A program made the position numbers and the translations under genes. The notes beneath the pieces were generated by a model. It searched no databases, was not told where the DNA came from, and worked only from the letters and a program-made list of their open reading frames with translations. This document shows, in pieces, positions 17,300-27,303 of a stretch of 64,000 bases of DNA. Each line of letters opens with the position of its first letter. The stretch's first letter is position 1. Source of the DNA: Algimonas arctica (GTDB lineage Bacteria > Pseudomonadota > Alphaproteobacteria > Caulobacterales > Maricaulaceae); the NCBI RefSeq assembly GCF_014652695.1, contig NZ_BMZH01000009.1:59291-123290 (forward strand). Direction: 5' to 3'.

Positions 17300-19819
17300 T
17301 TAGGTCGTCCAAATAACGGGCCGCATCTCGGCGCTTGGATTGGCCGGGCCATAATGATCGACTGCGCGTCTGACTTGCTGTTCCAATTTTGCTTGATGAT
17401 CGGGCAAGTTGGTCGGCATCAAGGCTGCGTAAATATCAGGGACATCCTTTACCCGTAATCCGCTCAGACCCAGTAAGCGTTCCCAGTACAGCAGCTCTGC
17501 CCAGCCATCGCATTCGCGAGGCAGGCGCGGGCCTTCGGCGAGCTTGCCGACAGAATCCCAAAAATCAGCCATCATCAGGCCGCCGTCACGCAGTTTGGTT
17601 TCAAACTGATTGGTCGGCACGGGCCTGATCCGTTCAACGACAATCTTGTTCCACATATAATGGGCGTCAGCGATCAGCTGCGCTTGATCGCGGGGACGAT
17701 TTAAAATGTCTGCGATAATGGCTTCGGCTTTGGCACCTAGATCCGGATCACCAGCGACGATCCGGGCTGGGGCGAGGGCAATATGCTCCCAATTCCGGGC
17801 AAATTCCTCATGGTGGCGACGAAAGGCTGACAGGGTGACGGCGGGCGGGCCCGACCGACCGCTGGGTCGCAACCGCATATCGAGTTCATACGCGATACCC
17901 TCGCGTAGGGGGGTGGTTAGAATGGTGCTCAAGCGGCGAACGGCCTTGGTCGCAAGATCGCGGTCCACACCATCATCGAACAGGAAGATGAGGTCGAGGT
18001 CAGATTGGGGCATCATGCGGGATTGCCCAAGCTTGCCCATCCCAACGACTGCGATCGCGAGGTCGGGCGCTTTCAGGTCATCGCGCGCGATACTCAGGGC
18101 GGCCTCCAATACAGTCTCAGCCTGCTGGGTTAGCGCCGCCGCTAATTCGCGCCAATCCTTTGTGCCCGTCAGGAACGCATGATAATTCTGAAACAGCCCT
18201 TCGTTGACGAAACGCCGGAGTCGTTCCAGCCGCGTTTCATAATCATGTTCGGCGAGGACAAAGTCGATTGTGGGCGGAAATGGTGCCAGAAAAGTGTCAA
18301 TGATATGCGGGCTTTGCGCCAGCAGAACTGACATATGCGGACTATGGAGAAGCGGGCCGACTAGCGCGTCGAGCAATGCAGGATTGGCCGCGAGCAGTGA
18401 CAGATATTGTTCCGAGCGTGATAGACTGCTGAGATAGGCATCGACGCGCCGGATACCCGCATCTGGCACGTCAGACATTATAACGCGCCGGGCCAAGGCC
18501 GCACCGAGTGGCTTCAGGCGGGCCCGTTTAGAGGTGCGGATATTATAGCGCCGAAAGCCGGACAACCAGTCATCGACGATGTCTTGTGTGTCCTCATCCA
18601 GATGCGGCATGGCGTCTAACACAGGCTCGGTTTTATCAGACGCGTCGGGCGTCACCGTGAACATGGCGGAAAACCGTGTGCTGACGATATGGCGATGATC
18701 CGTGGTTCGGGTCATAAGGGATGCGGGGGTCTCCCCCATCAGTGCCGCGATATCGGACCAGTCGGCTTCCTGCTGCGGCAACACATGTTCATGCCCATTG
18801 CGCATCATTTGCAGCGCGTTCTCCAGACGCCGATGATCGCAGTAGGCCGCGGTCAGGCGCTCTGTATCCGCAGCTTCAAATAATCCCTCATCTTTGAGCG
18901 CTTGCAGGGCCTCTAGCGTGTTGGTTGTTCGCAGCGCATAGTGTTTCCCGCCCCAAATCATCTGTTTGGCGTTGGTAATAAACTCGACTTCGCGGATACC
19001 GCCTGTTCCCAGTTTGACGTTAAAGCCTAAGGGGTGTTCCATGATCGGGGTTGCGGTAACGCGCTCAACCTTCATGCGGGGGTGTTCCAAGTTGATCCGC
19101 GTTTTCAGCTCGGCCAATTCGTCAATGGCACGGAAGTCGAGATTTTGTCGCCAGATGAACGGGGACAGGTCAGCCAGAAAGCTGTCGCCGACGGTTTTGT
19201 CGCCCGCAATAACCCGGGCCTTCAATAAGGCCAGACGGTGCCAAGGCAGGGCGCGGAAAAAGTAAAAGTCCTGCGCCCGCGATGTGCTGAGGGCGAGGCC
19301 TGTCACGGACGCTTCGGGACGCAATCGCCAGTCAACGCGATAGACGAAATCCGGATCGTGCGGCGGCATCAAGATTTTGGTCATCCGCTTCATGACTTTG
19401 CTCGTGATATAAGCTTGTCCACGGGATTCAGGTACGGGCAGGACGTCCGGGTCGTAATAGGCGATCAGGTCAATATCAGATGAAAAATTGAGGTCATGCC
19501 CTCCAAGTTTTCCGAGCCCGAGTATGAAAAGTCCTTGGGGCTCCCCAGGCAATTTTTCAGCGTGCCAAGCCGCGCGTAGGGCGATCTCCACGGCGCCATC
19601 CGCAAATGTGCTTTGTAGACGACCAAGGTCTTTAAACGGACACTGTTGCGATAGCGCGAGATAGGCCCAGCCCAAGTTAAACCGGGCTTTAAGCTCAGGG
19701 AGATTGGCCGCGTCAGCCCCTGCCAAAGTCGCAATGGCGTCGTGCGCCGTGTGCTCTGTCGGCTGACCGAACCGTTCGATCAGCCGAGAAAGGTAGGGAC
19801 TAAAAGAGCAGTCTGACAA
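17300..19819 (-). CDS. glnE: Bifunctional glutamine synthetase adenylyltransferase/deadenylylase
   Basis: Two nucleotidyltransferase domains are visible: GLGKLGGHDLNFSSDIDL near the N-terminus and GMGKLGQSRMMPQSDLDL in the second half, each followed by RLRP segments. GlnE attaches and removes AMP on glutamine synthetase according to PII signals. No ATG fits the N-terminus. The most credible start is a TTG at 19819, before SDCSFSPYLSRL, overlapping the upstream autotransporter by 20 bases; another TTG lies at 19879. At about 839 residues it is shorter than E. coli GlnE (946), mostly at the N-terminus. Confidence 0.92.
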   Translation of the reverse strand: MSDCSFSPYLSRLIERFGQPTEHTAHDAIATLAGADAANLPELKARFNLGWAYLALSQQCPFKDLGRLQSTFADGAVEIALRAAWHAEKLPGEPQGLFILGLGKLGGHDLNFSSDIDLIAYYDPDVLPVPESRGQAYITSKVMKRMTKILMPPHDPDFVYRVDWRLRPEASVTGLALSTSRAQDFYFFRALPWHRLALLKARVIAGDKTVGDSFLADLSPFIWRQNLDFRAIDELAELKTRINLEHPRMKVERVTATPIMEHPLGFNVKLGTGGIREVEFITNAKQMIWGGKHYALRTTNTLEALQALKDEGLFEAADTERLTAAYCDHRRLENALQMMRNGHEHVLPQQEADWSDIAALMGETPASLMTRTTDHRHIVSTRFSAMFTVTPDASDKTEPVLDAMPHLDEDTQDIVDDWLSGFRRYNIRTSKRARLKPLGAALARRVIMSDVPDAGIRRVDAYLSSLSRSEQYLSLLAANPALLDALVGPLLHSPHMSVLLAQSPHIIDTFLAPFPPTIDFVLAEHDYETRLERLRRFVNEGLFQNYHAFLTGTKDWRELAAALTQQAETVLEAALSIARDDLKAPDLAIAVVGMGKLGQSRMMPQSDLDLIFLFDDGVDRDLATKAVRRLSTILTTPLREGIAYELDMRLRPSGRSGPPAVTLSAFRRHHEEFARNWEHIALAPARIVAGDPDLGAKAEAIIADILNRPRDQAQLIADAHYMWNKIVVERIRPVPTNQFETKLRDGGLMMADFWDSVGKLAEGPRLPRECDGWAELLYWERLLGLSGLRVKDVPDIYAALMPTNLPDHQAKLEQQVRRAVDHYGPANPSAEMRPVIWTT

Positions 19820-22800
19820 CGATGCGACCCGTATGACGGATGAAGCCGTCGCGAATATCACTATCGAAGTCGAATCCAACGGATGAGAAGCTAGAGCCAG
19901 CCGCGAGCGAGAAGCCGATCAACATACCGGATGATGGGAAATCCGCTGACAAGGTCTGTGCCATTGCGGCGTTGGTTATACCCGCAAAATTATAGCTGGT
20001 CAGGACGGGGTCTGAGATAAATTCATTACGATAGCCAACCCGGATGGACGGGCGTATCCACGTACGTTCACCATCGAACTTAGCGCCGATGTTAAACAGA
20101 CCTGAAATCGAGCCAACGTCTGATGTACGTTTCTGGACAGAGAGGGCGACGCCGACGTCGCCAGTTTCTGTGAAAGCATTTTCGCTCAAACGCATATAAT
20201 CAAGGCTGACTACGGGGCGGGCCCAGTAGCGCTTACCAAATTCGATATCATAGCCCGCACGCAACGACCCAGACACATGTGTCCCGTTCCAGTCGCCTGT
20301 GCTTTGCCCTAAAAAGTCGCCGACCTGAACACGGCGGTTCTGCTCAAACTGGTTGAGTCCCCCGCCGACATAGGCGTCAATACCCAGAGCGCCGGTGGCA
20401 TACCCGGCATAAAGACCCGCGAGGAGCGTAGTCACGCCCAGCGGCTCATCGACGCCAACGACATCTTCCACTTCCGTCGACGCAAAACCGAAGTTAACGC
20501 CAACCGCATGGAAAGGACCGATTTCCGTATCCAAACCGCCAGTAAAGCCGAAGCCTTCTCCGCGATATTGTTCCGAAAGACCGGCGAGTTCACGGTCTGC
20601 GAAATAAGCAAACTCTTGAATCCATGCGCCGCCGGGTTTGTCTTGTGACCGACGCGCGGAATCAAGATGATTGCCAACTGCGCCTGTCGCACCGTCGGAA
20701 TTGGCGAGCACAAATTGACGCGCTGCAGCGGCGAATTCGGGCAACAATTGATTGTAAGCCGCGTAGAATTCGCTGGCGGAGCCGAGATTGGCGACTTCAT
20801 TGCCGAGATCAGTATTATTCTGCAAGGCCTGTAAGGTCGCGCCGAAAGCGGATTGATTAATCCCGATTTGGGAGCGATCAAGGCCCAACGCAGACGATTC
20901 ACGCAGATCGACGGTAATGACGAGATCATTATTGTTCAGGGCATAGGCCGTGTCGAATAGGAAACTGCCATCGTCTTGCGAATTAAGCGCGGACAAATCC
21001 CCAATGGTCAAATTTGAAGCCGAGGCGATTGAGAACGTCGGAGCGACACCGCCAAGGACATCCGCATTGATAAGATTGCGAAGAAGCGGCGTAATTTGTG
21101 CGCCATTGGCAAAGTTGATCGCGCCAGTCGCTTGTAGCGTCGCGGCTTGGCCTGTCGCCCCATCGATCAATGGGCTGAAAGACGATGTTTCATCGAAATT
21201 CGCTGATGTAATAGCAATCGGTGCGCTGGATGTGACCGTCATCGCGGAGTTGACAGAGTCAATAACAAGCCCGCCCTGATTGGACAGGGCGCCCGTATAG
21301 GTCGTATCCGTCAGCGAAAGAATGTCGTCGCCCGTGCCGAAATCAATATCGCCACGGATCACACCGGCGGTGCTGGTCACTGAATCGTTGCCAGACCCGA
21401 GGAGGACATTGCCGAACAGGTTCGGATCATTCGGTGTCAAATCATCATCGAGATCATCGTCAGTCTGACGTTCCTGAAGGAAGGTCACACCGGACGTATT
21501 GTTCGACAGATCAAACGCGATCAGCGTAAAATCAGTTTCTTCGTCACCGTCTGTGTCTGAATTGCTCGCAAGCGCGACAATGTTGCCGCGATTGATGATG
21601 TTGGATAATGTGCCAGAGGCATCCCGGACAACCGTGGCCGTGCCATTGCGGCCAATCAGCACCGCTGAAATTGTGCCTTCATTTTCCAGAGACGACATTT
21701 GTGCGGTCGCGGAAATATCAATGGCCGTTGCAACGACAGGACGCGGAACGGGAATATTCTCTGCATCGTAATAAACTTCGTCGACCGCTTCTGAGGCACG
21801 CGCAATGATGATGCCGCTATTATTCAGACGATCCGCAATAGCATTATCGCCCAACACGATGACTCGGGCCATGCCTGTTCCCAATGTGACACCGGCAATA
21901 GGCCGTTCGACGGCACCAACAAATGTATCGACTTGCATCGTTCCAGTGTTGCGAATGCCGCCTTCCAAGGTCGCATCCGTAATCGACAAGGCTGTCGCAT
22001 CAAAGTCATCATAGAGGCCCGACGATACCAGCGTACCAAGGTTGATGAAGGCGAACAGTTCATCTTCGTCAAATCCGTCCGCTGTCGGGTCAATGATGGC
22101 CGAAACTGTGCCGATCATGATGGGGGTGCCTTCGCCATCGATTAGGATGGCGGGGGTCGAACTTGCGTGCGAAATATTACTCGTACTGATGAGCGTTGTA
22201 ACGTCATTACCATCCGCGTCCGTCGAGGTGGTGGTTCGTTGCGTTAGATTGATCCCGCGAGATATATTTGCATTGATTGTAATGGCAGAGGCGGCTTGTC
22301 CTAAGTCTTCTGCGCCAAAATCTGTGCGGTCGGCGACTGCGTTAGGGTTAAATGTCGCCCGAGTCGGGAACCGAAAAGCATTATTGGTGATTATACCCGT
22401 ATTGGCGAACCCACCGCCAATATCAGCACCGATGTCAAAAGCGCCGCTGTTAACACCCTGAATTTCGACGAGACCGTTATTGGTGACATTGCCCGTAATC
22501 GCGCTGCCGACGCGGACGCCCGCGCTATTGTCACCGATGATACTCATACGACCGCCAAGGCTCAGGTCGCCGTCTAGTCCAGCGCCAAGCGGCGTGTTTG
22601 AAAGATCGACACCAAAACTCTCATTGCCTTCGACCAGAATTGTCGCGGCGTCGGCGATCGTCACATTGCCTTCAAACGGAGATGCCCCTGAGATCAAAAT
22701 CCCTGTTCGGCCTGTGCCTGATGCAAACGGTGTGTCGGCAAAGACATCATCATCTGTGTCTTCTTGTGTGAAATCTTCAATAACCGAGATCGACCCGGAA

Positions 22801-23123
22801 TGCGTGAAGTTACGATCCGCGCCGCCTTCAAGCGAAACGGCAGTTGCGCCGTCAACATTGTTAATTGACACTGAGCCATTGTTGATCAGGTCATTATTAG
22901 AATTCAAAGTGACAGCAGGGCCTGCGGTTTCCAAAGTGACAGAGCCACCCGAAGCAATTGTCAGATCCGATGGGGTTCCACCGTCGCCTGCTGTGGCTGT
23001 ATCAACCGCTGTTGTTGTAGCGTCCGTGATTTCTACTTGCGCGAAAGCAGGCGCAGCAACCAGGAGCGCAGCGCCGCAAAGCAATGAAGACCAGATCGGT
23101 GTCGGGCGGGTGTGGCGAACCAT
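19800..23123 (-). CDS. Autotransporter (type Va secretion) with C-terminal beta-barrel
   Basis: The protein of about 1107 residues has a signal peptide ending APAFAQ and a long Asn/Gly/Thr-rich passenger (to about residue 800) with repeated NNGxI/NxGxI-type strands expected of a beta-helix. A barrel domain of about 270 residues starts near GAWIQEFAYFADRE and ends in Phe (RIVVRLLF). Asp-rich segments (DGDEETD, DDDLDDDL) might bind calcium. It is predicted to display or release the passenger at the outer membrane. The ATG at 23123 has an AAGGGA site upstream; a GTG at 23147 is possible. Passenger function is unknown. Confidence 0.88.
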   Translation of the reverse strand: MVRHTRPTPIWSSLLCGAALLVAAPAFAQVEITDATTTAVDTATAGDGGTPSDLTIASGGSVTLETAGPAVTLNSNNDLINNGSVSINNVDGATAVSLEGGADRNFTHSGSISVIEDFTQEDTDDDVFADTPFASGTGRTGILISGASPFEGNVTIADAATILVEGNESFGVDLSNTPLGAGLDGDLSLGGRMSIIGDNSAGVRVGSAITGNVTNNGLVEIQGVNSGAFDIGADIGGGFANTGIITNNAFRFPTRATFNPNAVADRTDFGAEDLGQAASAITINANISRGINLTQRTTTSTDADGNDVTTLISTSNISHASSTPAILIDGEGTPIMIGTVSAIIDPTADGFDEDELFAFINLGTLVSSGLYDDFDATALSITDATLEGGIRNTGTMQVDTFVGAVERPIAGVTLGTGMARVIVLGDNAIADRLNNSGIIIARASEAVDEVYYDAENIPVPRPVVATAIDISATAQMSSLENEGTISAVLIGRNGTATVVRDASGTLSNIINRGNIVALASNSDTDGDEETDFTLIAFDLSNNTSGVTFLQERQTDDDLDDDLTPNDPNLFGNVLLGSGNDSVTSTAGVIRGDIDFGTGDDILSLTDTTYTGALSNQGGLVIDSVNSAMTVTSSAPIAITSANFDETSSFSPLIDGATGQAATLQATGAINFANGAQITPLLRNLINADVLGGVAPTFSIASASNLTIGDLSALNSQDDGSFLFDTAYALNNNDLVITVDLRESSALGLDRSQIGINQSAFGATLQALQNNTDLGNEVANLGSASEFYAAYNQLLPEFAAAARQFVLANSDGATGAVGNHLDSARRSQDKPGGAWIQEFAYFADRELAGLSEQYRGEGFGFTGGLDTEIGPFHAVGVNFGFASTEVEDVVGVDEPLGVTTLLAGLYAGYATGALGIDAYVGGGLNQFEQNRRVQVGDFLGQSTGDWNGTHVSGSLRAGYDIEFGKRYWARPVVSLDYMRLSENAFTETGDVGVALSVQKRTSDVGSISGLFNIGAKFDGERTWIRPSIRVGYRNEFISDPVLTSYNFAGITNAAMAQTLSADFPSSGMLIGFSLAAGSSFSSVGFDFDSDIRDGFIRHTGRIVVRLLF

Positions 23124-23353
23124 GTCGTTAGTATCCCTTTGTCGCACTCATCATAAGCAAGGGTGCTAGTCCCTGGAGGTTAACAGTCCGAACAGGCGTC
23201 AACCAATTAGATTGGCTTTAACGTGCCACCGCTCTGCCGCCAATGAAAGAATGGTCATCAACACAGTTGATTGCAGGCGCAATTTGGGCGCTCCTTATGG
23301 TGCGAGGCAGGCTGTGCTTGCGGACTTTTTCCCGGCGTGGCAATCGCACGCTT

Positions 23354-23908
23354 ATGAGCTTGTCTAACATAATCCGCCGTATCCCGCTCTTTTGGGGGCT
23401 TTTATTCCCCGCTCTGATTGTGGGCTTAGACCAATTGAGTAAATGGGCCGCGACTCGCGCCTTCGATCAGCCGATGAATGTATGTGCCATAGACCCCTAT
23501 ATTCGCGTCACGCGTGAAGTCAGCCCGATCGTCGACCTCTCGATTCTCTGTAATCAAGGCGTGAGCTGGGGATTGATGCAAGGCGATTCTGCCCTGAAAC
23601 GGTGGGGTCTGTTGATCTTCGCAATCTTTATGGTGGGCGTGTTGCTGCATGTTTTGTCCGGGGCCAAAGACACGCTGTCTCGGGTGTGTCTGTCGTTAGT
23701 GATCGGTGGCGCTGTCGGGAATGCAATTGATAGGGCTTTGTTTGGCGCGGTGACAGATTTCATCAACGCGGAAGATATCGGCTTCAACTATGTGTTCAAT
23801 GTTGCGGATTCAGCGATTACCGTCGGAATTATCGGGCTTTTCTACGTCATGTTCCGCGACTGGAGGGCTGAGCGCAAAGCGCACGCATCAGACACGCCTG
23901 CTAAATGA
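23354..23908 (+). CDS. lspA: Lipoprotein signal peptidase (signal peptidase II)
   Basis: The 184-residue membrane protein has four hydrophobic segments. The LspA signatures are DQLSKW in the first, NQGVSWGL, GGAVGNAIDR with one catalytic Asp, and FNVADSAI with the other. It cleaves signal peptides of diacylglyceryl-modified prolipoproteins. I chose the ATG at 23354; the frame is open upstream to 23243 but those residues do not fit. The next gene encodes a lipoprotein. Confidence 0.93.
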   Translation: MSLSNIIRRIPLFWGLLFPALIVGLDQLSKWAATRAFDQPMNVCAIDPYIRVTREVSPIVDLSILCNQGVSWGLMQGDSALKRWGLLIFAIFMVGVLLHVLSGAKDTLSRVCLSLVIGGAVGNAIDRALFGAVTDFINAEDIGFNYVFNVADSAITVGIIGLFYVMFRDWRAERKAHASDTPAK

Positions 23909-23978
23909 CGATCTGCTCACTTGGCGAGAGCGGGCAGGCTCGTTAAAGGCCAATATAGAACGTCACGGGATTTACTTC

Positions 23979-24524
23979 ATGTCGACCAAAGCCAAACTGG
24001 CCCTTTTGACTCTCGCAGCCGCCACGGTTGCCCTGTCAGGCTGCGCCTCCGCTTCCAAAACCCTCGGTTTGAAAAAGGAAGCACCGAACGAATTTAACAT
24101 TCTCACCAATGCGCCTTTGATCGTGCCGCCGGAATATAACCTGCGTCCGCCTTCTCCGGGCGAGAGTTCTTTGCTCGACAATTACTCGCAAAAAGCGGCT
24201 CGCGAGGCGCTATTGGGCGACGTTGATCCGACAGAGCCAACACGTGGAGAGCTGGTCTTGCTAACGCGCGCCGGTGCAGGCCGCGCGGATCAGGAAATTC
24301 GGTTGAAAATTGATGGGCAAAATTCCGTCGAGCGCAAATCTGATTCTCTGTCTAACCGCATCCTTTTCTGGCGCAATGGCCAGCAATTTGATGGCGATGG
24401 CAATCCCGTTCCCCTTGATTCTGATTCAGAGCAGGAGCGCCTTGAATCGATCAGTAAAGTGACGGGCGGCGGTGAAGTCACTGTCACGCGGCGCCCGGCC
24501 CGGGCTAAACTTCCCGGCCTTTAA
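23979..24524 (+). CDS. DUF3035 lipoprotein, BamF-like beta-barrel assembly subunit
   Basis: The 181-residue protein has a lipoprotein signal (lipobox LSGC) and the conserved stretch NEFNILTNAPLIVPPEYNLRPPSPG, typical of DUF3035 proteins. In alphaproteobacteria these are annotated as BamF, a BAM-complex lipoprotein with similarity to the BamC N-terminus. The position right after lspA is conserved. The ATG at 23979 is chosen because it starts the signal peptide. Confidence 0.82.
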   Translation: MSTKAKLALLTLAAATVALSGCASASKTLGLKKEAPNEFNILTNAPLIVPPEYNLRPPSPGESSLLDNYSQKAAREALLGDVDPTEPTRGELVLLTRAGAGRADQEIRLKIDGQNSVERKSDSLSNRILFWRNGQQFDGDGNPVPLDSDSEQERLESISKVTGGGEVTVTRRPARAKLPGL

Positions 24525-24540
24525 AAAATATTGCTTTGCA

Positions 24541-24560
24541 GGGTCGCCCTCTGGCGGCCC
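24541..24560 (+). terminator. Hairpin after the BamF-like gene, weak terminator candidate
   Basis: The stem GGGTCGCC pairs with GGCGGCCC (one G-T wobble) around CTCT. It begins 17 bases after the stop codon. A T-run is lacking, so termination is uncertain. Confidence 0.4.
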
Positions 24561-24647
24561 AGTTTGGTGTCTCCCCTGTGCAGTGTTTCCCCAATGCGGT
24601 GTCTCTCTGTGGCGGCGACGTCTGAATCATCTTAAGGGCAGGGCGTC

Positions 24648-26516
24648 ATGATCCGTCCGTCCATTCAAAAACTACCTGCGCAGACCGTCAACCGCATTGC
24701 GGCTGGCGAAGTCGTGGAACGGCCCGCTTCGGTCATCAAAGAACTAGTCGAGAACGCAATTGATGCGGGCGCGACACAAATCGACATTCGGTACGAAGAT
24801 GGCGGACGCACGCTGATCGTGGTGTCAGACGATGGTCACGGTATGAGCGCAGCGGATATTCCTGTCGCTCTTGAGCGTCATGCGACCTCAAAACTTCGCG
24901 CCTCCGAGACTGGGGAGTGGGATTTACTCAACATTGCGAGTCTTGGCTTTCGCGGTGAAGCGCTACCGTCGATTGCCTCTGTCTCGCGCTTGTCACTGAC
25001 AAGTCAGATCGCAGACGCGAATGAAGCGGCGGAAATCAAAGTCGATGGCGGCATCGCTAGTTCAGTCCGTCCCGCGCCGCGTCTGGGTCTTCCGGGCACA
25101 CGGATCGAAGTTCGGGACTTGTTTTATGCCACGCCCGCACGGCTCAAATTCCTTAAGACGGAGCGGTCTGAATCACTCGCGATTTCAGATATTGTAAAAC
25201 GGCTCGCCATGGCCAATCCGGGCGTCGGATTCACCTCCGGCTCGCAAGCCCGCACGTCGTTAAAGCTGCCGCGCCAAGCGAATGATGATGACGGTCGCCT
25301 TGCGCGGCTAGCGGCTGTTCTGGGCCAGGACTTCGGCGCCAATGCCGTGCCTGTCGATCAAATGCGCGACGGTATTCGCCTGTCGGGCTATGCGGGATTG
25401 CCGACGTTTTCGCGCGGGAACACGCAGCACCAATTCCTCTTCGTCAATGGTCGCCCCGTCCGGGACCGTTTGCTCCTCGGCGCGATTCGGGGCGCCTACC
25501 AGGATTTTCTGGCGCGGGATCGTCACCCGGTGGCGGCGCTTTATCTTGATGTTCCGCCTGAACAAGTCGACGTTAATGTCCATCCGGCTAAAACCGAAGT
25601 ACGCTTTCGCGCGCCGGGCGTTGTGCGGGGTCTGATTGTCTCGGCGCTGCGTCATGCGCTCGCTGAAGCCGGACACCGCGCCAGCACAACCGTTTCCGAC
25701 TATGCGTTGGGACGTATTCAAGCCGGGCAGGGCGTCTATCAATATCAGCGCGATTACACGCCGCAGCCTTACGCAGCCCATCCGGACAAGCATTTGGCGC
25801 CAGGGATGCAGACCCTGCTTGATGGGCAGAGCGCCCGAGTCGAAGTGCATGACCCGGCCTATACTTATGTCGCGCCCGCCTTTGACCCTCTGACGGGCGA
25901 AATCACGCCCGCGGCAGCGCAGCCCATAAACAATGATTACCCGCTCGGATTAGCGCGCGCACAATTGCACGAAACCTATGTCGTCGCTCAAACAGCCGAC
26001 GGCATCGTCATTGTCGATCAACATGCCGCGCATGAGCGCTTGGTCTATGAACGCATGAAGGACGCGATGCGCGGCGAAGGCGTTGTTCGCCAAACGATGC
26101 TAATTCCCGATATTGTCGAGCTCGGCGAGTCCGATGCCGCGCGTGTGCTCGCAAGGGCGGATGAGTTGGCCGAGATGGGCTTGATCTTAGAACCGTTTGG
26201 CGTCGGCGCAGTCCTTGTGCGCGAAACGCCGGCGCTGCTCGGCAAAGTGGATGCGCAAGGTCTGCTCCGTGATCTGGCGGATGATCTATCCGAATATGAT
26301 GAGGCTTTGTCGCTCAAGGAGCGGTTTGAACATGTCTGCGGCACGATGGCGTGTCACGGCAGTGTGCGGGCGGGACGACGTTTGACAGGCGAGGAAATGA
26401 ACGCGCTCCTTCGCCAAATGGAAGCCACCCCGCATAGCGGTCAATGCAACCACGGTCGTCCGACCTATGTGGAGCTGAAGCTGGCGGATATTGAACGTTT
26501 GTTCGGGCGGCGTTGA
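24648..26516 (+). CDS. mutL: DNA mismatch repair protein MutL
   Basis: The 622-residue protein has the GHKL ATPase N-terminus ([38 protein letters not shown]) and a C-terminal dimerisation/endonuclease domain. The metal-binding [12 protein letters not shown] fits the DQHA(x)2E(x)4E endonuclease motif, and QCNHGRPTY is also present. It is therefore expected to nick DNA itself, as in bacteria without MutH. The ATG at 24648 gives the standard N-terminus. Confidence 0.97.
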   Translation: MIRPSIQKLPAQTVNRIAAGEVVERPASVIKELVENAIDAGATQIDIRYEDGGRTLIVVSDDGHGMSAADIPVALERHATSKLRASETGEWDLLNIASLGFRGEALPSIASVSRLSLTSQIADANEAAEIKVDGGIASSVRPAPRLGLPGTRIEVRDLFYATPARLKFLKTERSESLAISDIVKRLAMANPGVGFTSGSQARTSLKLPRQANDDDGRLARLAAVLGQDFGANAVPVDQMRDGIRLSGYAGLPTFSRGNTQHQFLFVNGRPVRDRLLLGAIRGAYQDFLARDRHPVAALYLDVPPEQVDVNVHPAKTEVRFRAPGVVRGLIVSALRHALAEAGHRASTTVSDYALGRIQAGQGVYQYQRDYTPQPYAAHPDKHLAPGMQTLLDGQSARVEVHDPAYTYVAPAFDPLTGEITPAAAQPINNDYPLGLARAQLHETYVVAQTADGIVIVDQHAAHERLVYERMKDAMRGEGVVRQTMLIPDIVELGESDAARVLARADELAEMGLILEPFGVGAVLVRETPALLGKVDAQGLLRDLADDLSEYDEALSLKERFEHVCGTMACHGSVRAGRRLTGEEMNALLRQMEATPHSGQCNHGRPTYVELKLADIERLFGRR

Positions 26517-26518
26517 GC

Positions 26519-26668
26519 CTAAATAAATAGCGGCGTGTCGCCTTCGCAATAGGGCGAGCCGAAGTGCGAGAGGGTGGCGAGACGGATATCGTCTTCGGTT
26601 TGCCAATCCATAAACAGATGTGGCTCAACGGCGACTAATAATGCAGGTTGTTCAACGAGATCGTTCAC
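26519..26668 (-). CDS. Small hypothetical protein (49 aa)
   Basis: A GTG at 26668 is preceded by AAGGAGG with an eight-base spacer, one of the best Shine-Dalgarno sites in the window. The product begins (M)NDLVEQPALLVAVEPHLF and ends GDTPLFI, with no signal peptide or membrane segment. No family is recognised. It lies convergent to mutL and downstream of rsmD on the same strand, so it may be the last gene of that transcript. Confidence 0.55.
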   Translation of the reverse strand: MNDLVEQPALLVAVEPHLFMDWQTEDDIRLATLSHFGSPYCEGDTPLFI

Positions 26669-26729
26669 GGCTTGGTCCTCCTTAGACGTGACCATAACAG
26701 TAATTGGGTACAAACTCGTTAAAGGGGCT

Positions 26730-27290
26730 TTAGGCCTTTGATTGTTTCAAAAACAAGGTGCGTGTTGTGCCCCAAATCTTATCAGACATGACGTCCCATC
26801 CACGTGGTTCGATCTCGGCCTCATGGCTGTCTTCCAAAATCACAACGCCCTTATCTGCCAAATATGGCGCAACGCGGCGCAAGGCGGGTTGCCACATTTT
26901 CTTATTATAGGGCGGGTCCATAAACACGTGCGTGAATGGTTTTGGGCGATTGCCGGGTGCGAGTTTTAGCTTCGTTGCATCGAACCGATGGATGCGCGCT
27001 TCGTCGCCGAGATCGAAGTGATCGATATTCTTGCGAATGGCCGCGAGCGCGAGAGGGTGGCGCTCCACAAAGACGCAAAACTCCGCGCCACGGCTAATCG
27101 CTTCCAAGCCTAAAGCGCCTGAGCCTGCAAACATATCCATGACGACAGCCCCGTCGAGTGGCGACGCCCATTCAGCATGATCGAGTATGTTAAAGATCGA
27201 TTCGCGTGTTTGATCGCTGGTCGGGCGGGTTTTGCGTCCGTCCGGTGTGGCGATCGTGCGTCCGCGATGAACACCTGAGACAATTCTCAT
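26730..27290 (-). CDS. rsmD: 16S rRNA (guanine(966)-N2)-methyltransferase RsmD
   Basis: The 186-residue protein has the RsmD start MRIVSGVHRGRTIATP, RPTSDQTRESIFNIL, the SAM-binding DMFAGSGALGLEA and the catalytic DPPYNKK. It methylates G966 of 16S rRNA during 30S assembly. It follows the pseudouridine synthase gene on the same strand by 13 bases, a common rRNA/tRNA modification pair. Confidence 0.95.
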   Translation of the reverse strand: MRIVSGVHRGRTIATPDGRKTRPTSDQTRESIFNILDHAEWASPLDGAVVMDMFAGSGALGLEAISRGAEFCVFVERHPLALAAIRKNIDHFDLGDEARIHRFDATKLKLAPGNRPKPFTHVFMDPPYNKKMWQPALRRVAPYLADKGVVILEDSHEAEIEPRGWDVMSDKIWGTTRTLFLKQSKA

Positions 27291-27303
27291 GTTCGCGTCA
27301 TCC

